From contig NZ_JAMDGZ010000014.1 of assembly GCF_028656935.1 (NCBI RefSeq), positions 1-64,000 of the forward strand: DNA of 64,000 nt. Reading direction: 5' to 3'. The stretch comes from Pseudomonas rubra. GTDB lineage: Bacteria > Pseudomonadota > Gammaproteobacteria > Pseudomonadales > Pseudomonadaceae. Positions 1 to 8,321 of the stretch are shown here, piece after piece; within the stretch, counting starts at the first letter, position 1; each line of letters begins with the position of its first letter. Below the pieces are notes generated by a model. It saw only the letters and a list, made by a program, of their open reading frames with translations, made no database searches and had not been told where the DNA came from. The translations under genes and the position numbers were made by a program.

Positions 1-20
1 CGAGCGCCGCCCGCGCGGCG

Positions 21-46
21 CATCGCCGGCAAGCCGGCTCCCACAG
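21..46. repeat. REP-like fragment
   Basis: The sequence atcgccggcaagccggctcc followed by cacag matches the general form of the Pseudomonas REP palindrome (a G/C-rich stem around a caagcc core followed by ctcccaca). It lies downstream of the opmQ stop codon and close to the window edge. Only one unit is visible and its partner, if any, is outside the window. Confidence 0.5.
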
Positions 47-111
47 TTGTTGCAACGTGCCATGGCCTGTGAGAGCGGGGTTGTGAGCCTTGGTGCTTGA
101 GATGAGTGGAG

Positions 112-1518
112 CTATTGCTCAGCAGCCACCTGCCAACCGCCACCCAATGCCTTGTACAAGGCCACGCTGCCCTGCAACCGGGCCAGGCGCAGTTGCACCT
201 GCTGGTCTTGAGCCTGATACAGGGTGCGCTGGGTTTCCAGGACCGTCAGCAGGGTTTCGGCACCGGCCTGGTAGCGGCGCTCGGATAAATCAAAGGCGAT
301 GCGCGCCTGCACCACTTCCTGGTCCTGGGCCTGGCGCTGCTGGTCGACGCCACTGATGCCATTGAGCGCCTTCTCGACATCGGCAAACCCGGCGACAATG
401 CTGCCGCGATAGTTTTCCAGCAGCTCTTGCTGCTCGGCACGGGCCTTGTCGCGTTCGGCGCGCAGGCGGCCGTTGTTGAAAATGGGCGCGGCGAGGCCGG
501 CACTCAAGGTGTAGTAAGGGCTGCGCAGAATTTGCGCGAAAGTATCGGCGCCAGAGCCCAGGTCGGCGCCGAGGGTCAGGCTTGGCAGCATGGCCGCCCG
601 GGCCACTTGGACATCGGCCTGAGCCGCAGCCAGTCGGGCTTCGGCGCTGGCAATGTCCGGGCGGCGGCTAAGCAGGTCGCTCGGCACGCCGCTACCAATG
701 GCCGGCCAGTTCAGCCCGGTGAGCGGCTCGTCGAAGGCGGGCAAGGCCTGCACCGGCTCACCGAGCAGGGTGGCCAGGGTGATCCGTGCTTCGCGCAATT
801 GCTGTTCGAACAACGGCACCTGGCGCTGCTGGCCCGCCACCAGGCTGCGTTGCTGGGCCAGTTCCAGGGCTGTGGCGGAGCCGGATTGATAGCGGGTTTC
901 AACCAATTGCAAGACGTCTTCGGCATTGCTCAGGTTGAGTCTTGCGATACGCACTTGCTCGCTCAGGGCCAGGCCTTGCAGGTAGCTGTTGGCGACGCCG
1001 CTGAGCAGGGTCAGCTCGACGGTCTGGCGATCGAAGCGGCTAGCATCCAGGCTGAACAAGGCGCTGTCGCGTGCGGCGACTTTGCCCCCCCAGAAATCCA
1101 CTTCATAGCTAGCACTCAAGCGGGTTGCGAACGAGGTGCTGGTGCGCTCGCGGCTGCTGGCATCGAGCTGATCGAAACCGTTGCCATGCAGCAGGCGTTG
1201 ACGGCTGGCATCCAGGCCGAACTTGAGCTCGGGCAACAACGGCGCGCCGGCGATTACCGCAGAGGCCTGGGCCTGACGCACACGCGCCGCAGCTGCGCCA
1301 AGGTCGAAGCTGTTGCGCCGGGCCTGCTCGATCAAACGGTCCAGGTTGGGGCTGGAGAATTGCTGCCACCAGTTCTCCTGGGGCAGCGCAATGGTGGTGG
1401 CAGGCCCTTGCCACTGGGGTGGCGCCAGCAGGCCGCTCGGAGGGGCGGGGGTAGTCGAGCTGCAGGCGGCAAGCAAGACACCGATGGACAACAAGCTGAG
1501 ATGGCAAGGCAGGTTCAT
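112..1518 (-). CDS. opmQ: Outer-membrane efflux lipoprotein of the PvdRT-OpmQ system
   Basis: This 468-residue protein belongs to the NodT/OprM family of TolC-like outer-membrane channels. It starts with a signal peptide ending in a lipobox (LLAAC, Cys at about residue 19), so it is a lipoprotein. Two OEP repeats follow; the segment SRRPDIASAEARLAAAQADV in the second is typical of the family. The gene begins 3 bases after the pvdT stop codon, so it is the last gene of pvdR-pvdT-opmQ. In P. aeruginosa this system exports or recycles pyoverdine from the periplasm. The assignment to OpmQ rather than another OprM-type channel rests on the neighbouring genes and the iron-starvation promoter. Confidence 0.88.
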   Translation of the reverse strand: MNLPCHLSLLSIGVLLAACSSTTPAPPSGLLAPPQWQGPATTIALPQENWWQQFSSPNLDRLIEQARRNSFDLGAAAARVRQAQASAVIAGAPLLPELKFGLDASRQRLLHGNGFDQLDASSRERTSTSFATRLSASYEVDFWGGKVAARDSALFSLDASRFDRQTVELTLLSGVANSYLQGLALSEQVRIARLNLSNAEDVLQLVETRYQSGSATALELAQQRSLVAGQQRQVPLFEQQLREARITLATLLGEPVQALPAFDEPLTGLNWPAIGSGVPSDLLSRRPDIASAEARLAAAQADVQVARAAMLPSLTLGADLGSGADTFAQILRSPYYTLSAGLAAPIFNNGRLRAERDKARAEQQELLENYRGSIVAGFADVEKALNGISGVDQQRQAQDQEVVQARIAFDLSERRYQAGAETLLTVLETQRTLYQAQDQQVQLRLARLQGSVALYKALGGGWQVAAEQ

Positions 1519-1521
1519 GGC

Positions 1522-3489
1522 TTATTCGCTGGTAAGGGCTTTGACCGGGTCTAGGCGGGCGGCTTTGCGGGCCGGCATGAAGCCGAACACCACCCCGGTG
1601 ACCACGGCGCAGGCAAATGCGCCAAGCACGGCAGGCAGGGAGAAGGCGACAGCGATGTCGGCCAGCAGCAGGACGCCGCCGATCAACAAGGCCACGGCAA
1701 TACCGGTGACGCCGCCGACCATCGACAGCAGCACTGCTTCACTGAGGAACTGGCGCAGGATGTCGCGCTGGCGGGCACCGGTGGCCATGCGAATACCAAT
1801 CTCGCGGGTACGTTCGCGCACGGTCATCAACATGATGTTCATCACCCCGATACCGCCGACCAGCAACGAAATCGCAGCGATTGAGCCGAGCATCAGCGAC
1901 AGGGTGTTCTGAGTGCGCGCTTCGGCCTGGATCAGCGCTGCATCGTTGGTCAGTTCATAATCGTGTTTGCCATGGTGCAGCTTGCGCATCAGCCGGTCGA
2001 TGGCTGCCTCGGCATCGGCCACGCGTCGCGAGTCGGCAGCGGCGATGGTCACATACTCCGGGTCGCGGCTGCCGAATAGACGGATGGCGGCGGCGGTGTA
2101 GGGCACCACGATACGCTCGTCGCTGTCTTGGTCGCCGGAACTGGCGCCTTTGCCGGCGAGCAGGCCGACCACCTGGAAAGGGACGTTCTCAACCAGGATG
2201 TACTGGCCGATGGGGTTGTTGTTGGCGCCAAACAGCTTCTCGCGTACTTTCTGCCCGATGACGGCCACCGCTGCCGCGCTGCGTTCATCGGCTTCGGTGA
2301 AGAAGCTGCCCTCGACTACCGGCCAGTTGAAAATTTCGGAGAAATGGGTGTTGTTGCCGCCGACATAGAACTGCTGGTTGTTGTTGCCATAGCGCACCAT
2401 CAGGCTATTGCCGATCACCGGCATGATCAACTTCACCTGGGGCAGGCTTGAGACTGCGGCGACGTCATCGAGGGTGATGACTCCGGCAGGTTCGCGCAAG
2501 GTGGGTGCACTGCCGCTCAAATAGAGGATGTTCGAGCCGAAGGCGGCCATCTGCGCCATGACCTGGCGCTTGCTGCCTTCGCCGACTGCCAGCATGACCA
2601 CCACCGAGGCCACGCCAATGACGATGCCAAGCAAGGTCAGGGCGGTGCGAAAGCGGTTGATCCACATGATGCGCCAGGCTGCTTGCAGGGCCTCGACCAG
2701 TTCGCCTTTCCAGGCGCCGCTGGCGGTTGCGCCCATGTTCAGGCGTTGGCGCAGGTCTTCGGCCTGCAGGCCGGGTGTCGGCGCAGGTGTGCCGGGCTGA
2801 TGCGCGGCCGAATCGCTGAGCACCAGGCCGTCGCGAATCTCGATGACCCGGTTGGCCCGCGCTGCGACTTCACGGTCGTGGGTGATGAGGATCACCACAT
2901 GGCCCTGGCTGGCCAGCTCATCGAGCAAGGCCATGACCTCGGCGCCGCTCTGGCTGTCCAGTGCCCCGGTGGGTTCGTCGGCGAGGATGATATGCCCGCC
3001 GTTCATCAGGGCGCGAGCAATCGACACCCGTTGCTGCTGGCCGCCGGACAACTGATGAGGGCGGTTGCCGGTGCGGCTGGCCAGGCCCAGACGGTCGAGC
3101 AGGGCGGCGGCGCGGGCATGGCGTTCGGCGGCAGGGGTGCCGGCATAGATGGCTGGCATTTCGACGTTTTCCTGGGCCGAGCCCGAGGCGATCAGGTGAT
3201 AGCCCTGGAATACGAAACCGAAGGCCTCGCGGCGCAGCCAGGCCAACTCGTCGCTGTCGAGTTCGGCAACGTCCTTGCCAGCGAAGTAATAGGCCCCTGA
3301 GGTGGGGCGGTCCAGGCAGCCGAGGATGTTCATCAGCGTCGACTTGCCGGAGCCGGAGGCACCGACAATAGCAACGAACTCACCGGGGTGAATGGCCAGG
3401 CTGATACCGCGTACCACCTCGACCTTGGGGGTGTCGAGGCCGCCATAGGATTTGCGGATATCGCGCAGTTCAATCAGGGGCGTGGACAT
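1522..3489 (-). CDS. pvdT: MacB-type ABC transporter, ATPase fused to permease (PvdT)
   Basis: The 655-residue protein has an N-terminal ATPase domain (residues about 1-230) with Walker [10 protein letters not shown], signature LSGGQQQR and Walker [14 protein letters not shown] MacB periplasmic core lies between a first membrane segment near residue 277 and three C-terminal membrane segments (about 525-640). This is the MacB layout and the family's usual length. Its ATG directly follows the pvdR stop codon with no gap, which points to translational coupling. It would power the PvdR-PvdT-OpmQ tripartite pump for pyoverdine. MacB-type macrolide export is the alternative, made unlikely by the PvdS-type promoter upstream. 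Confidence 0.9.
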   Translation of the reverse strand: MSTPLIELRDIRKSYGGLDTPKVEVVRGISLAIHPGEFVAIVGASGSGKSTLMNILGCLDRPTSGAYYFAGKDVAELDSDELAWLRREAFGFVFQGYHLIASGSAQENVEMPAIYAGTPAAERHARAAALLDRLGLASRTGNRPHQLSGGQQQRVSIARALMNGGHIILADEPTGALDSQSGAEVMALLDELASQGHVVILITHDREVAARANRVIEIRDGLVLSDSAAHQPGTPAPTPGLQAEDLRQRLNMGATASGAWKGELVEALQAAWRIMWINRFRTALTLLGIVIGVASVVVMLAVGEGSKRQVMAQMAAFGSNILYLSGSAPTLREPAGVITLDDVAAVSSLPQVKLIMPVIGNSLMVRYGNNNQQFYVGGNNTHFSEIFNWPVVEGSFFTEADERSAAAVAVIGQKVREKLFGANNNPIGQYILVENVPFQVVGLLAGKGASSGDQDSDERIVVPYTAAAIRLFGSRDPEYVTIAAADSRRVADAEAAIDRLMRKLHHGKHDYELTNDAALIQAEARTQNTLSLMLGSIAAISLLVGGIGVMNIMLMTVRERTREIGIRMATGARQRDILRQFLSEAVLLSMVGGVTGIAVALLIGGVLLLADIAVAFSLPAVLGAFACAVVTGVVFGFMPARKAARLDPVKALTSE

Positions 3490-4668
3490 TCAACCCCCGT
3501 TTGCGGCAGGTGCGCCGATCAATAGGCGCTCGCCCTCGGCCAAGCCGTCGAGCACCTGCACCCGCAAGCGGTCGCTCAGGCCGGTACGCACCTGGCGCTG
3601 GTTGACCTTGCCGTTGCTGTCGAGCACCTGGGCTATGCGCAGGTCCTGGCTGCTGGCATCTTCGTCCAGCGCTGCCACCGGCACAGTCAGTACCTGGCTG
3701 GCGCGTCCGGCGACAAAAAACACCTGGGTGGTCATCTCGGCCATCAGCGCGTTGTCCGGGTTGTCGACGTCCAGCAGCACGGTATACAGCACCACCTTGC
3801 TGCTGGCCCCAGTGCCACTGGCACTGGCCGGGCTGCCGCCGCCCTGGCTGGCCTGGTCGAGGGGTTTGGGAGGTACTGGCAGAATCTGGCGCACGTTACT
3901 GGTCCAGCGCCGCTTGCCGCCTGCCAGGGTGGTGAAGTAGGCGTTCATGCCGGGCGTGACCTGGCCGATGTCGGCCTCCGAAACCTGTGCCCAGACCGTC
4001 ATCGGCGACAACTTGGCGATACGCAGGATCAGCGGCGTTTGCTGCTGGGCATTGAGGGTCTGGCCTTCACGGGCATCGACGGCAACCACGGTGCCGGACA
4101 TGGGCGCATAAATACGCGTGTAACCCAGCTCGGCTTCGTCACTGCGCAGGCTCGCCTGGGCCTGACGGATCTGTGCCCGGTACATGTCGATCCGTGCCTG
4201 GGTGACCTTGAGTTGGGCCTGGGCGCTTTGCACGTCCTCCTCGCGCGTCGCACCGCCTGCGGCAAGGTTGCTTTGACGTTTGTACTGTTGTTGCGCCAAC
4301 TGGTACTGGGCTTGCTGTTCAGCAAGCTGGGCCATGAGGTTGTCGATTGAAAAGCGCCCGGCATCAAGTTTTGCCTGTTGCGTGGAAGGGTCGATCTCAA
4401 CCAGCAGTTGTCCTTCCTTGACCTGATCGCCGACCTCGACGTGCAGTTTGCGGATCTGCCCGGACGCTTGGGCGCCGACATCCACATAGCGCCGAGGCTG
4501 CAAGGTGCCCAGGGCGGTGACGCTGCTTTCGATATCGCCACGAGTGACGCTGACGGTACTCATCGAATCGCCACCGGCGGGCAGGGTTTTCCAGGCGAGC
4601 AGGGCGCCCAGGCTGAGCAGGCCAAGGCCGCAGAGCAGCAGGCGACGAGTGTTCGATGAGCGTTTCAT
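3490..4668 (-). CDS. pvdR: Periplasmic adaptor (membrane fusion) protein PvdR
   Basis: This 392-residue protein is of the HlyD/MacA adaptor family. An N-terminal membrane anchor (about residues 9-28) is followed by a lipoyl-like half (ASGQIRKLHVEVGDQVKEGQ), a long alpha-helical hairpin rich in Gln and Ala (about 100-180), the second lipoyl half (YAPMSGTVVAVDAREGQTL) and a beta-barrel domain. It would link the inner-membrane PvdT to OpmQ. It is the first gene of the operon; an iron-starvation box lies about 80 bases upstream of its start codon. A low-complexity Gly/Ser/Ala loop is visible near residues 272-288 (QGGGSPASASGTGASS). Confidence 0.9.
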   Translation of the reverse strand: MKRSSNTRRLLLCGLGLLSLGALLAWKTLPAGGDSMSTVSVTRGDIESSVTALGTLQPRRYVDVGAQASGQIRKLHVEVGDQVKEGQLLVEIDPSTQQAKLDAGRFSIDNLMAQLAEQQAQYQLAQQQYKRQSNLAAGGATREEDVQSAQAQLKVTQARIDMYRAQIRQAQASLRSDEAELGYTRIYAPMSGTVVAVDAREGQTLNAQQQTPLILRIAKLSPMTVWAQVSEADIGQVTPGMNAYFTTLAGGKRRWTSNVRQILPVPPKPLDQASQGGGSPASASGTGASSKVVLYTVLLDVDNPDNALMAEMTTQVFFVAGRASQVLTVPVAALDEDASSQDLRIAQVLDSNGKVNQRQVRTGLSDRLRVQVLDGLAEGERLLIGAPAANGG

Positions 4669-4748
4669 GCAGGGTTCCAGCCAGATGGAGTGGCCCGTGA
4701 CGACTCACTGCCGAGCAGGTGCGGCAGACACGGGAGGCTCCCAGGTAT

Positions 4749-4772
4749 ACGAGGTGGGTGCCGTGGAATTTA
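4749..4772 (-). promoter_or_regulatory. Iron-starvation (PvdS) promoter of pvdRT-opmQ
   Basis: Read on the minus strand, TAAAT (4772-4768) is followed after exactly 16 bases by CGT (4751-4749). This is the known PvdS-dependent promoter pattern TAAAT-N16-CGT. It lies about 80 bases upstream of the pvdR start codon and points toward it. Confidence 0.8.
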
Positions 4773-4799
4773 CCGCGATCAAGGTCTGATCTTGCTGAG

Positions 4800-4818
4800 A
4801 ATAATTATAATTTGTATT
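4800..4818. promoter_or_regulatory. Fur-box-like site upstream of the ECF sigma gene
   Basis: The 19 bases AATAATTATAATTTGTATT match the classical Fur consensus GATAATGATAATCATTATC at 13 positions when aligned by eye and sit in a strikingly AT-rich patch (4797-4822) of an otherwise GC-rich spacer. It is 57 bases upstream of the sigma gene start and on the other side of the iron-starvation box, so it could control the sigma gene in response to iron. No footprint or scoring was possible. Confidence 0.55.
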
Positions 4819-4874
4819 ATTGCATACTGCCATCATTCAGATCCGCTCAACCACGAATCAGGGAAACCCCGCAG

Positions 4875-5375
4875 ATGTCGCGGCCAGGTGTTGTGTTGGA
4901 AAACTACTATCGCGAACTGGTGAGTTTTCTCTGTGCTCGCCTGGGTAACCGGCAGGCAGCCGAAGACGTCGCCCACGATGCCTATATTCGCGTGCTGGAG
5001 CGCAGCAGCGGCAATGACATCGAGCACCCGCGGGCTTTTCTCTACCGTACCGCGCTGAACCTGGTGATCGATGGCCATCGGCGTGGCCTGTTACGCCAGG
5101 CCGAACCCTTGGAAGTGCTCGACAGCGACGAGCGTTTCTTTTCCCCGGCACTGTCCCAGAGCATGGACCTGAACCAGCGTTTGGAGCTGATGCAGCGGGC
5201 GCTCGCCGAGCTCAGCCAGCCCTGTCGCGAAAGTTTCCTGCTGCGCAAGCTCGACGGCCTGTCCCACCCACAGATCGCCGAGCGCCTGGGCATTTCCCGC
5301 AGCCTGGTAGAGAAGCATATTGTCAATGCCATGAAACATTGCCGGTTGCGCCTGCGCGAATGGGAGTCGCAATAG
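4875..5375 (+). CDS. FpvI-like ECF sigma factor
   Basis: The 166-residue product is an iron-type ECF sigma factor. Region 2 is visible as ENYYRELVSFLCARLGNRQA followed by AEDVAHDAYIRVLE, and region 4 as SRESFLLRKLDG-like sequence (CRESFLLRKLDGLSHPQIAE) with the recognition helix LGISRSLVEKHI. I chose the ATG at 4875 because homology begins there; the reading frame stays open further upstream through the AT-rich promoter patch. In P. aeruginosa fpvI-fpvR sit beside pvdR-pvdT-opmQ; here the sigma gene is divergent from pvdR and no FpvR anti-sigma gene follows. It probably transcribes a ferric-siderophore receptor gene elsewhere. It does not resemble PvdS itself. Confidence 0.8.
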   Translation: MSRPGVVLENYYRELVSFLCARLGNRQAAEDVAHDAYIRVLERSSGNDIEHPRAFLYRTALNLVIDGHRRGLLRQAEPLEVLDSDERFFSPALSQSMDLNQRLELMQRALAELSQPCRESFLLRKLDGLSHPQIAERLGISRSLVEKHIVNAMKHCRLRLREWESQ

Positions 5376-5548
5376 GCACAGGGTGTGTGAAAAATTCGTC
5401 GTGGTGGCGCTTGATTTATGTCGATTTCCCGACAACTATCATTAAAGACCCTTCATCTGGCGAAGTGCCCGCCAACAGCCTGCAATTGATGATCTGGCGC
5501 AGTATGGTCAAGGAACGTCTCTAACGCTGTCAGCCTTGGTCATAGACG

Positions 5549-6034
5549 ATGCCGAACAAATCGCTGCGGATTCTGATTGCCGACGAGCACCCGATGCAGC
5601 TACTGCAACTGGAACGGATGCTCAATGCCATGGGCTATTACCGCATCGCCCCGGTCGAAAGCTTCGAAGACCTGCAGCGCCTGGTGCAGAGCGCGCTGCT
5701 ACCGTTCAACTTGCTGTTGGGCAATATCGACCTGGCCAGCCATGCCGGTGTCGATCTGGAGCGTTTCTGCCGGGTCAACCCGCTGATCCAGCATGCCTTG
5801 CTCTACGAATCGCAACATCTGAAGATTCCCGCCATTCCCGACAACCAGCGTCGAGCGGTGAATGTCAGCCTGCCCAAGGTCCCGGATAACGAGACCATCC
5901 AGTCGTTCATGAGCATCATCGATTCGCCTTATGTACTTGGGCACTTGCCAGGTATCCCTGAGCGTGCGGTCAAGCCGCATTACACCCCACGGCGCATGGA
6001 CTTCACCCAGACGGCGTTTTGCCGCCCGTCCTGA
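5549..6034 (+). CDS. Stand-alone degenerate response-regulator receiver protein
   Basis: The first 120 residues look like a CheY receiver domain: RILIADEHPMQLLQLERML gives the acidic pair and first helix. The strand that should carry the phospho-accepting aspartate reads FNLLLGNIDLAS, where the expected LLLD position is Gly or Asn, so normal phosphorylation looks unlikely. No output domain follows; the last 40 residues (from about 120) are not recognisable. The gene lies 173 bases after the sigma factor gene in the same direction with no obvious terminator between, so co-transcription is possible. Function is unknown; a protein-protein interaction role is an inference from the domain alone. 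Confidence 0.7.
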   Translation: MPNKSLRILIADEHPMQLLQLERMLNAMGYYRIAPVESFEDLQRLVQSALLPFNLLLGNIDLASHAGVDLERFCRVNPLIQHALLYESQHLKIPAIPDNQRRAVNVSLPKVPDNETIQSFMSIIDSPYVLGHLPGIPERAVKPHYTPRRMDFTQTAFCRPS

Positions 6035-6130
6035 AACCGTGCTGGGTGTGGCCGGGTGGCTTTTGCTATGCTCGTGCGTTGGCCTTGGCGCGCTCGTCGC
6101 GCGGGCACCCGATCATTTGCGGATACCTCT

Positions 6131-7441
6131 ATGACGGCCACCGACCCTGCGCGCCCTCTGCAACTGTCGCGCAGCGACCACAAAACCCTGAGCCTGGCGG
6201 CGCTGGGCGGGGCACTGGAGATCTACGATTTCATCATCTTCGTGTTCTTCGCCCTGACCCTGAGCCAACTGTTCTTTCCGCCACAGATGCCTGAATGGCT
6301 GCGCTTGCTGCAGAGTTTCGGCATTTTCGTCACCGGTTACCTGGCGCGGCCCCTGGGCGGCATCCTGATGGCGCATTTTGCCGACCACCTGGGGCGCAAG
6401 CGGGTGTTCAGCCTGAGCATCCTGATGATGGCCTTGCCGTGCCTGCTGATCGGGGTGATGCCCACCTACGCCGAGATCGGCTACGCGGCACCGCTGATCC
6501 TCTTGGCCTTGCGCATCCTCCAGGGTGCAGCGGTAGGGGGCGAGGTGCCAAGCGCCTGGACGTTCGTCGCCGAACACGCGCCGCTTGGGCGGCGCGGTTA
6601 CGCCCTGGGTTTCCTGCAGGCGGGGCTGACGTTCGGCTACCTGCTCGGTGCCTTGACGGCTACGGCGCTTGCGCAGCTTTACAGCCCGCAGGAGATCCTC
6701 GACTACGCCTGGCGCTATCCGTTTCTGCTCGGCGGGGTGTTTGGCGTGATCGGTGTGTGGCTGCGCCGCTGGTTGAGCGAGACGCCGGTGTTCCTCGCCT
6801 TGCGCGAGCAACGCAATCAGCCGCCGGCCTTTCCCTTGCGTACCGTGTTGCGCGAACACCGCCGCGCATTGATGCCCGCCGCCTTGCTCACCTGCGTGCT
6901 GACCTCGGCGGTGGTGGTGCTGGTGGTCATCACACCGACGGTGATGCAGCAGCGGTTCGGCATGAGCGCCGGGCACACCTTCGCCCTGAGCAGCATGGGC
7001 ATCGTCTTTCTCAACATCGGCTGTGTGTTGGCAGGCTTGCTGGTCGACCGTATCGGTGCCTGGCGGGCGCTAATGATCTACAGCGTGCTGCTGCCCTTGG
7101 GCATTGCCGGCCTTTACGCCAGCCTGGTGGCTGGCTGGGGCTGGACCGGGCTGGCCTATGCCATTGCAGGTCTGGGCTGTGGGGTAGTGGGCGTGGTGCC
7201 ATCGGTGATGGTCGGACTGTTCCCGGCGCAGATCCGCGTGTCGGGCATTTCCTTTACCTACAACATTGCCTACGCCTTGTGGGCGAGCACCACCCCGTTG
7301 CTGCTGATTGCCCTGATGCCCTGGAGCCCGTGGGTATGCGTGGGCTTCTGTCTGATCATGGGGGCGGTTGGCTTACTGACGGCGATGTATTTCGGTGCGC
7401 GGGAGGCGACGGCTTTCGAGGATGAGGTGGTGCGTTGCTGA
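6131..7441 (+). CDS. MFS transporter, metabolite:H+ symporter type
   Basis: The 436-residue protein has about 12 hydrophobic segments and belongs to the major facilitator superfamily, MHS (ProP/KgtP/ShiA-like) branch. Markers are the opening LGGALEIYDFIIFVFFALTL, the loop 2-3 motif AHFADHLGRKR, and RILQGAAVGGEVPSAWTFVAEH in helix 4-5. I placed the start at the ATG at 6131; an upstream in-frame ATG at 6056 would add a basic, non-homologous stretch. Substrate cannot be read from the sequence; relatives carry organic acids, betaines or shikimate. It stands alone between the receiver gene and mqsRA. Confidence 0.82.
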   Translation: MTATDPARPLQLSRSDHKTLSLAALGGALEIYDFIIFVFFALTLSQLFFPPQMPEWLRLLQSFGIFVTGYLARPLGGILMAHFADHLGRKRVFSLSILMMALPCLLIGVMPTYAEIGYAAPLILLALRILQGAAVGGEVPSAWTFVAEHAPLGRRGYALGFLQAGLTFGYLLGALTATALAQLYSPQEILDYAWRYPFLLGGVFGVIGVWLRRWLSETPVFLALREQRNQPPAFPLRTVLREHRRALMPAALLTCVLTSAVVVLVVITPTVMQQRFGMSAGHTFALSSMGIVFLNIGCVLAGLLVDRIGAWRALMIYSVLLPLGIAGLYASLVAGWGWTGLAYAIAGLGCGVVGVVPSVMVGLFPAQIRVSGISFTYNIAYALWASTTPLLLIALMPWSPWVCVGFCLIMGAVGLLTAMYFGAREATAFEDEVVRC

Positions 7442-7534
7442 GTTCATCCGCCGTGACAATCGTTTCCCACTGACGAGGCGTTGATCGGGCAGACTCCATA
7501 GCATGGCAAGTGGATTAACCCATTTGCCAAATTA

Positions 7535-7547
7535 AACCCAATAGGTT
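7535..7547. promoter_or_regulatory. MqsA operator candidate
   Basis: AACCCAATAGGTT is an inverted repeat of the form AACC(Y)-N3-(R)GGTT, the same form as the palindrome bound by MqsA in front of E. coli mqsRA (AACCTTTTAGGTT). It ends 9 bases before the mqsR start codon. A half-site (TTAACCC) occurs at 7515-7521. Confidence 0.6.
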
Positions 7548-7556
7548 AATTTGCTC

Positions 7557-7853
7557 ATGGAGAAAGGCACGCCTCATTGCAGGCTTTCAAAAGTCAGGGC
7601 GCTGCTTGAGGCCGGTCGGGTTCGCTCGACAGGCTCTGCGCTTGCGGATGCTGCAGCGTTGGGTCTGGATTTCGATCTGATGCTTGAGGTGGTTCATGCC
7701 CTGGACAGCAGGGATTTTCACAAGAGCATGACCACGCAGGCAGATCATCGTATCTGGCAAGACGTTTACCGACCCAGCACCTGCTTCGGGCGGGTCTACC
7801 TGAAACTGACGGTAATCGATGATGTGCTCATCGTTTCCTTCAAGGAGTTGTGA
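7557..7853 (+). CDS. mqsR: MqsR mRNA interferase toxin
   Basis: The 98-residue product has the same length as E. coli MqsR and is recognisable throughout: MEKGTPHCRLSKVRALL at the start, LDFDLML, and DFHKSMTT...WQDVYRP. The residues reported as important for RNase activity are all present (Lys56, Gln68, Tyr81, Lys96). MqsR is a ribosome-independent RNase of the RelE fold that prefers GCU sites. I chose ATG 7557, as in E. coli, over an in-frame TTG at 7551. mqsA follows after 2 bases. The toxin precedes the antitoxin, which is the usual order for this pair and the reverse of most type II systems. Confidence 0.93.
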   Translation: MEKGTPHCRLSKVRALLEAGRVRSTGSALADAAALGLDFDLMLEVVHALDSRDFHKSMTTQADHRIWQDVYRPSTCFGRVYLKLTVIDDVLIVSFKEL

Positions 7854-7855
7854 GG

Positions 7856-8257
7856 ATGAAATGTCCGGTTTGTGGCGCGGCCGAGTTGGTGAGTGGTATT
7901 CGTGACCTGCCGTATACCTACAAGGGTGAGACAACACGGGTGACCGACGTCACTGGAGATTTTTGCCCGGCCTGTGACGAAAGGGTGCTCGGCGACCTGG
8001 AGTCCCGGCGCGTCAGTGCAGCCATGCTGGCGTTCAATCGGCAGGTCAATGCGGCGACGGTCGATCCGCAATTCATTGCCGCAGTGCGCAAGAAACTGGC
8101 GCTTGATCAGCGCGAAGCCGCGGAAATATTCGGCGGTGGGGTTAATGCATTTTCCCGTTACGAAAACGGCAAGACCAAGCCTCCTGTGGCCTTGGTCAAA
8201 TTACTCAAGCTGCTGGATCGACACCCGGAGCTGTTCGAAGAAGTCAGGACAGCCTGA
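7856..8257 (+). CDS. mqsA: MqsA antitoxin and transcriptional repressor
   Basis: This 133-residue protein has an N-terminal zinc domain with Cys3, Cys6, Cys37 and Cys40 (MKCPVCG and FCPAC), and a C-terminal HTH of the Xre type (EAAEIFGGGVNAFSRYENGK) that is almost identical to E. coli MqsA. The N-terminus neutralises MqsR and the C-terminus binds the operon's palindrome. I chose ATG 7856, which has AAGGAG at 7842-7847, over the GTG at 7850 that overlaps the mqsR stop. It is followed by a strong bidirectional terminator. Confidence 0.93.
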   Translation: MKCPVCGAAELVSGIRDLPYTYKGETTRVTDVTGDFCPACDERVLGDLESRRVSAAMLAFNRQVNAATVDPQFIAAVRKKLALDQREAAEIFGGGVNAFSRYENGKTKPPVALVKLLKLLDRHPELFEEVRTA

Positions 8258-8270
8258 TCACGAGTAAAAA

Positions 8271-8303
8271 AGCCCCCAGGCCGGATAGGCCTGGGGGCTT
8301 TTG
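8271..8303. terminator. Bidirectional terminator between mqsA and etfQO
   Basis: A perfect 12-bp stem (agcccccaggcc / ggcctgggggct) with a 5-base loop is flanked by an A-run on the left and a T-run on the right, so it can end both converging transcripts. Confidence 0.88.
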
Positions 8304-8321
8304 TTTAGCGCTGGGCTGACC

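Noticed and set aside
5339..5524. A 61-codon frame overlapping the end of the ECF sigma gene, considered as a missing anti-sigma gene
   Set aside because: It is far too short for FpvR/FecR, has no membrane segment of the right type and overlaps the sigma gene out of frame.
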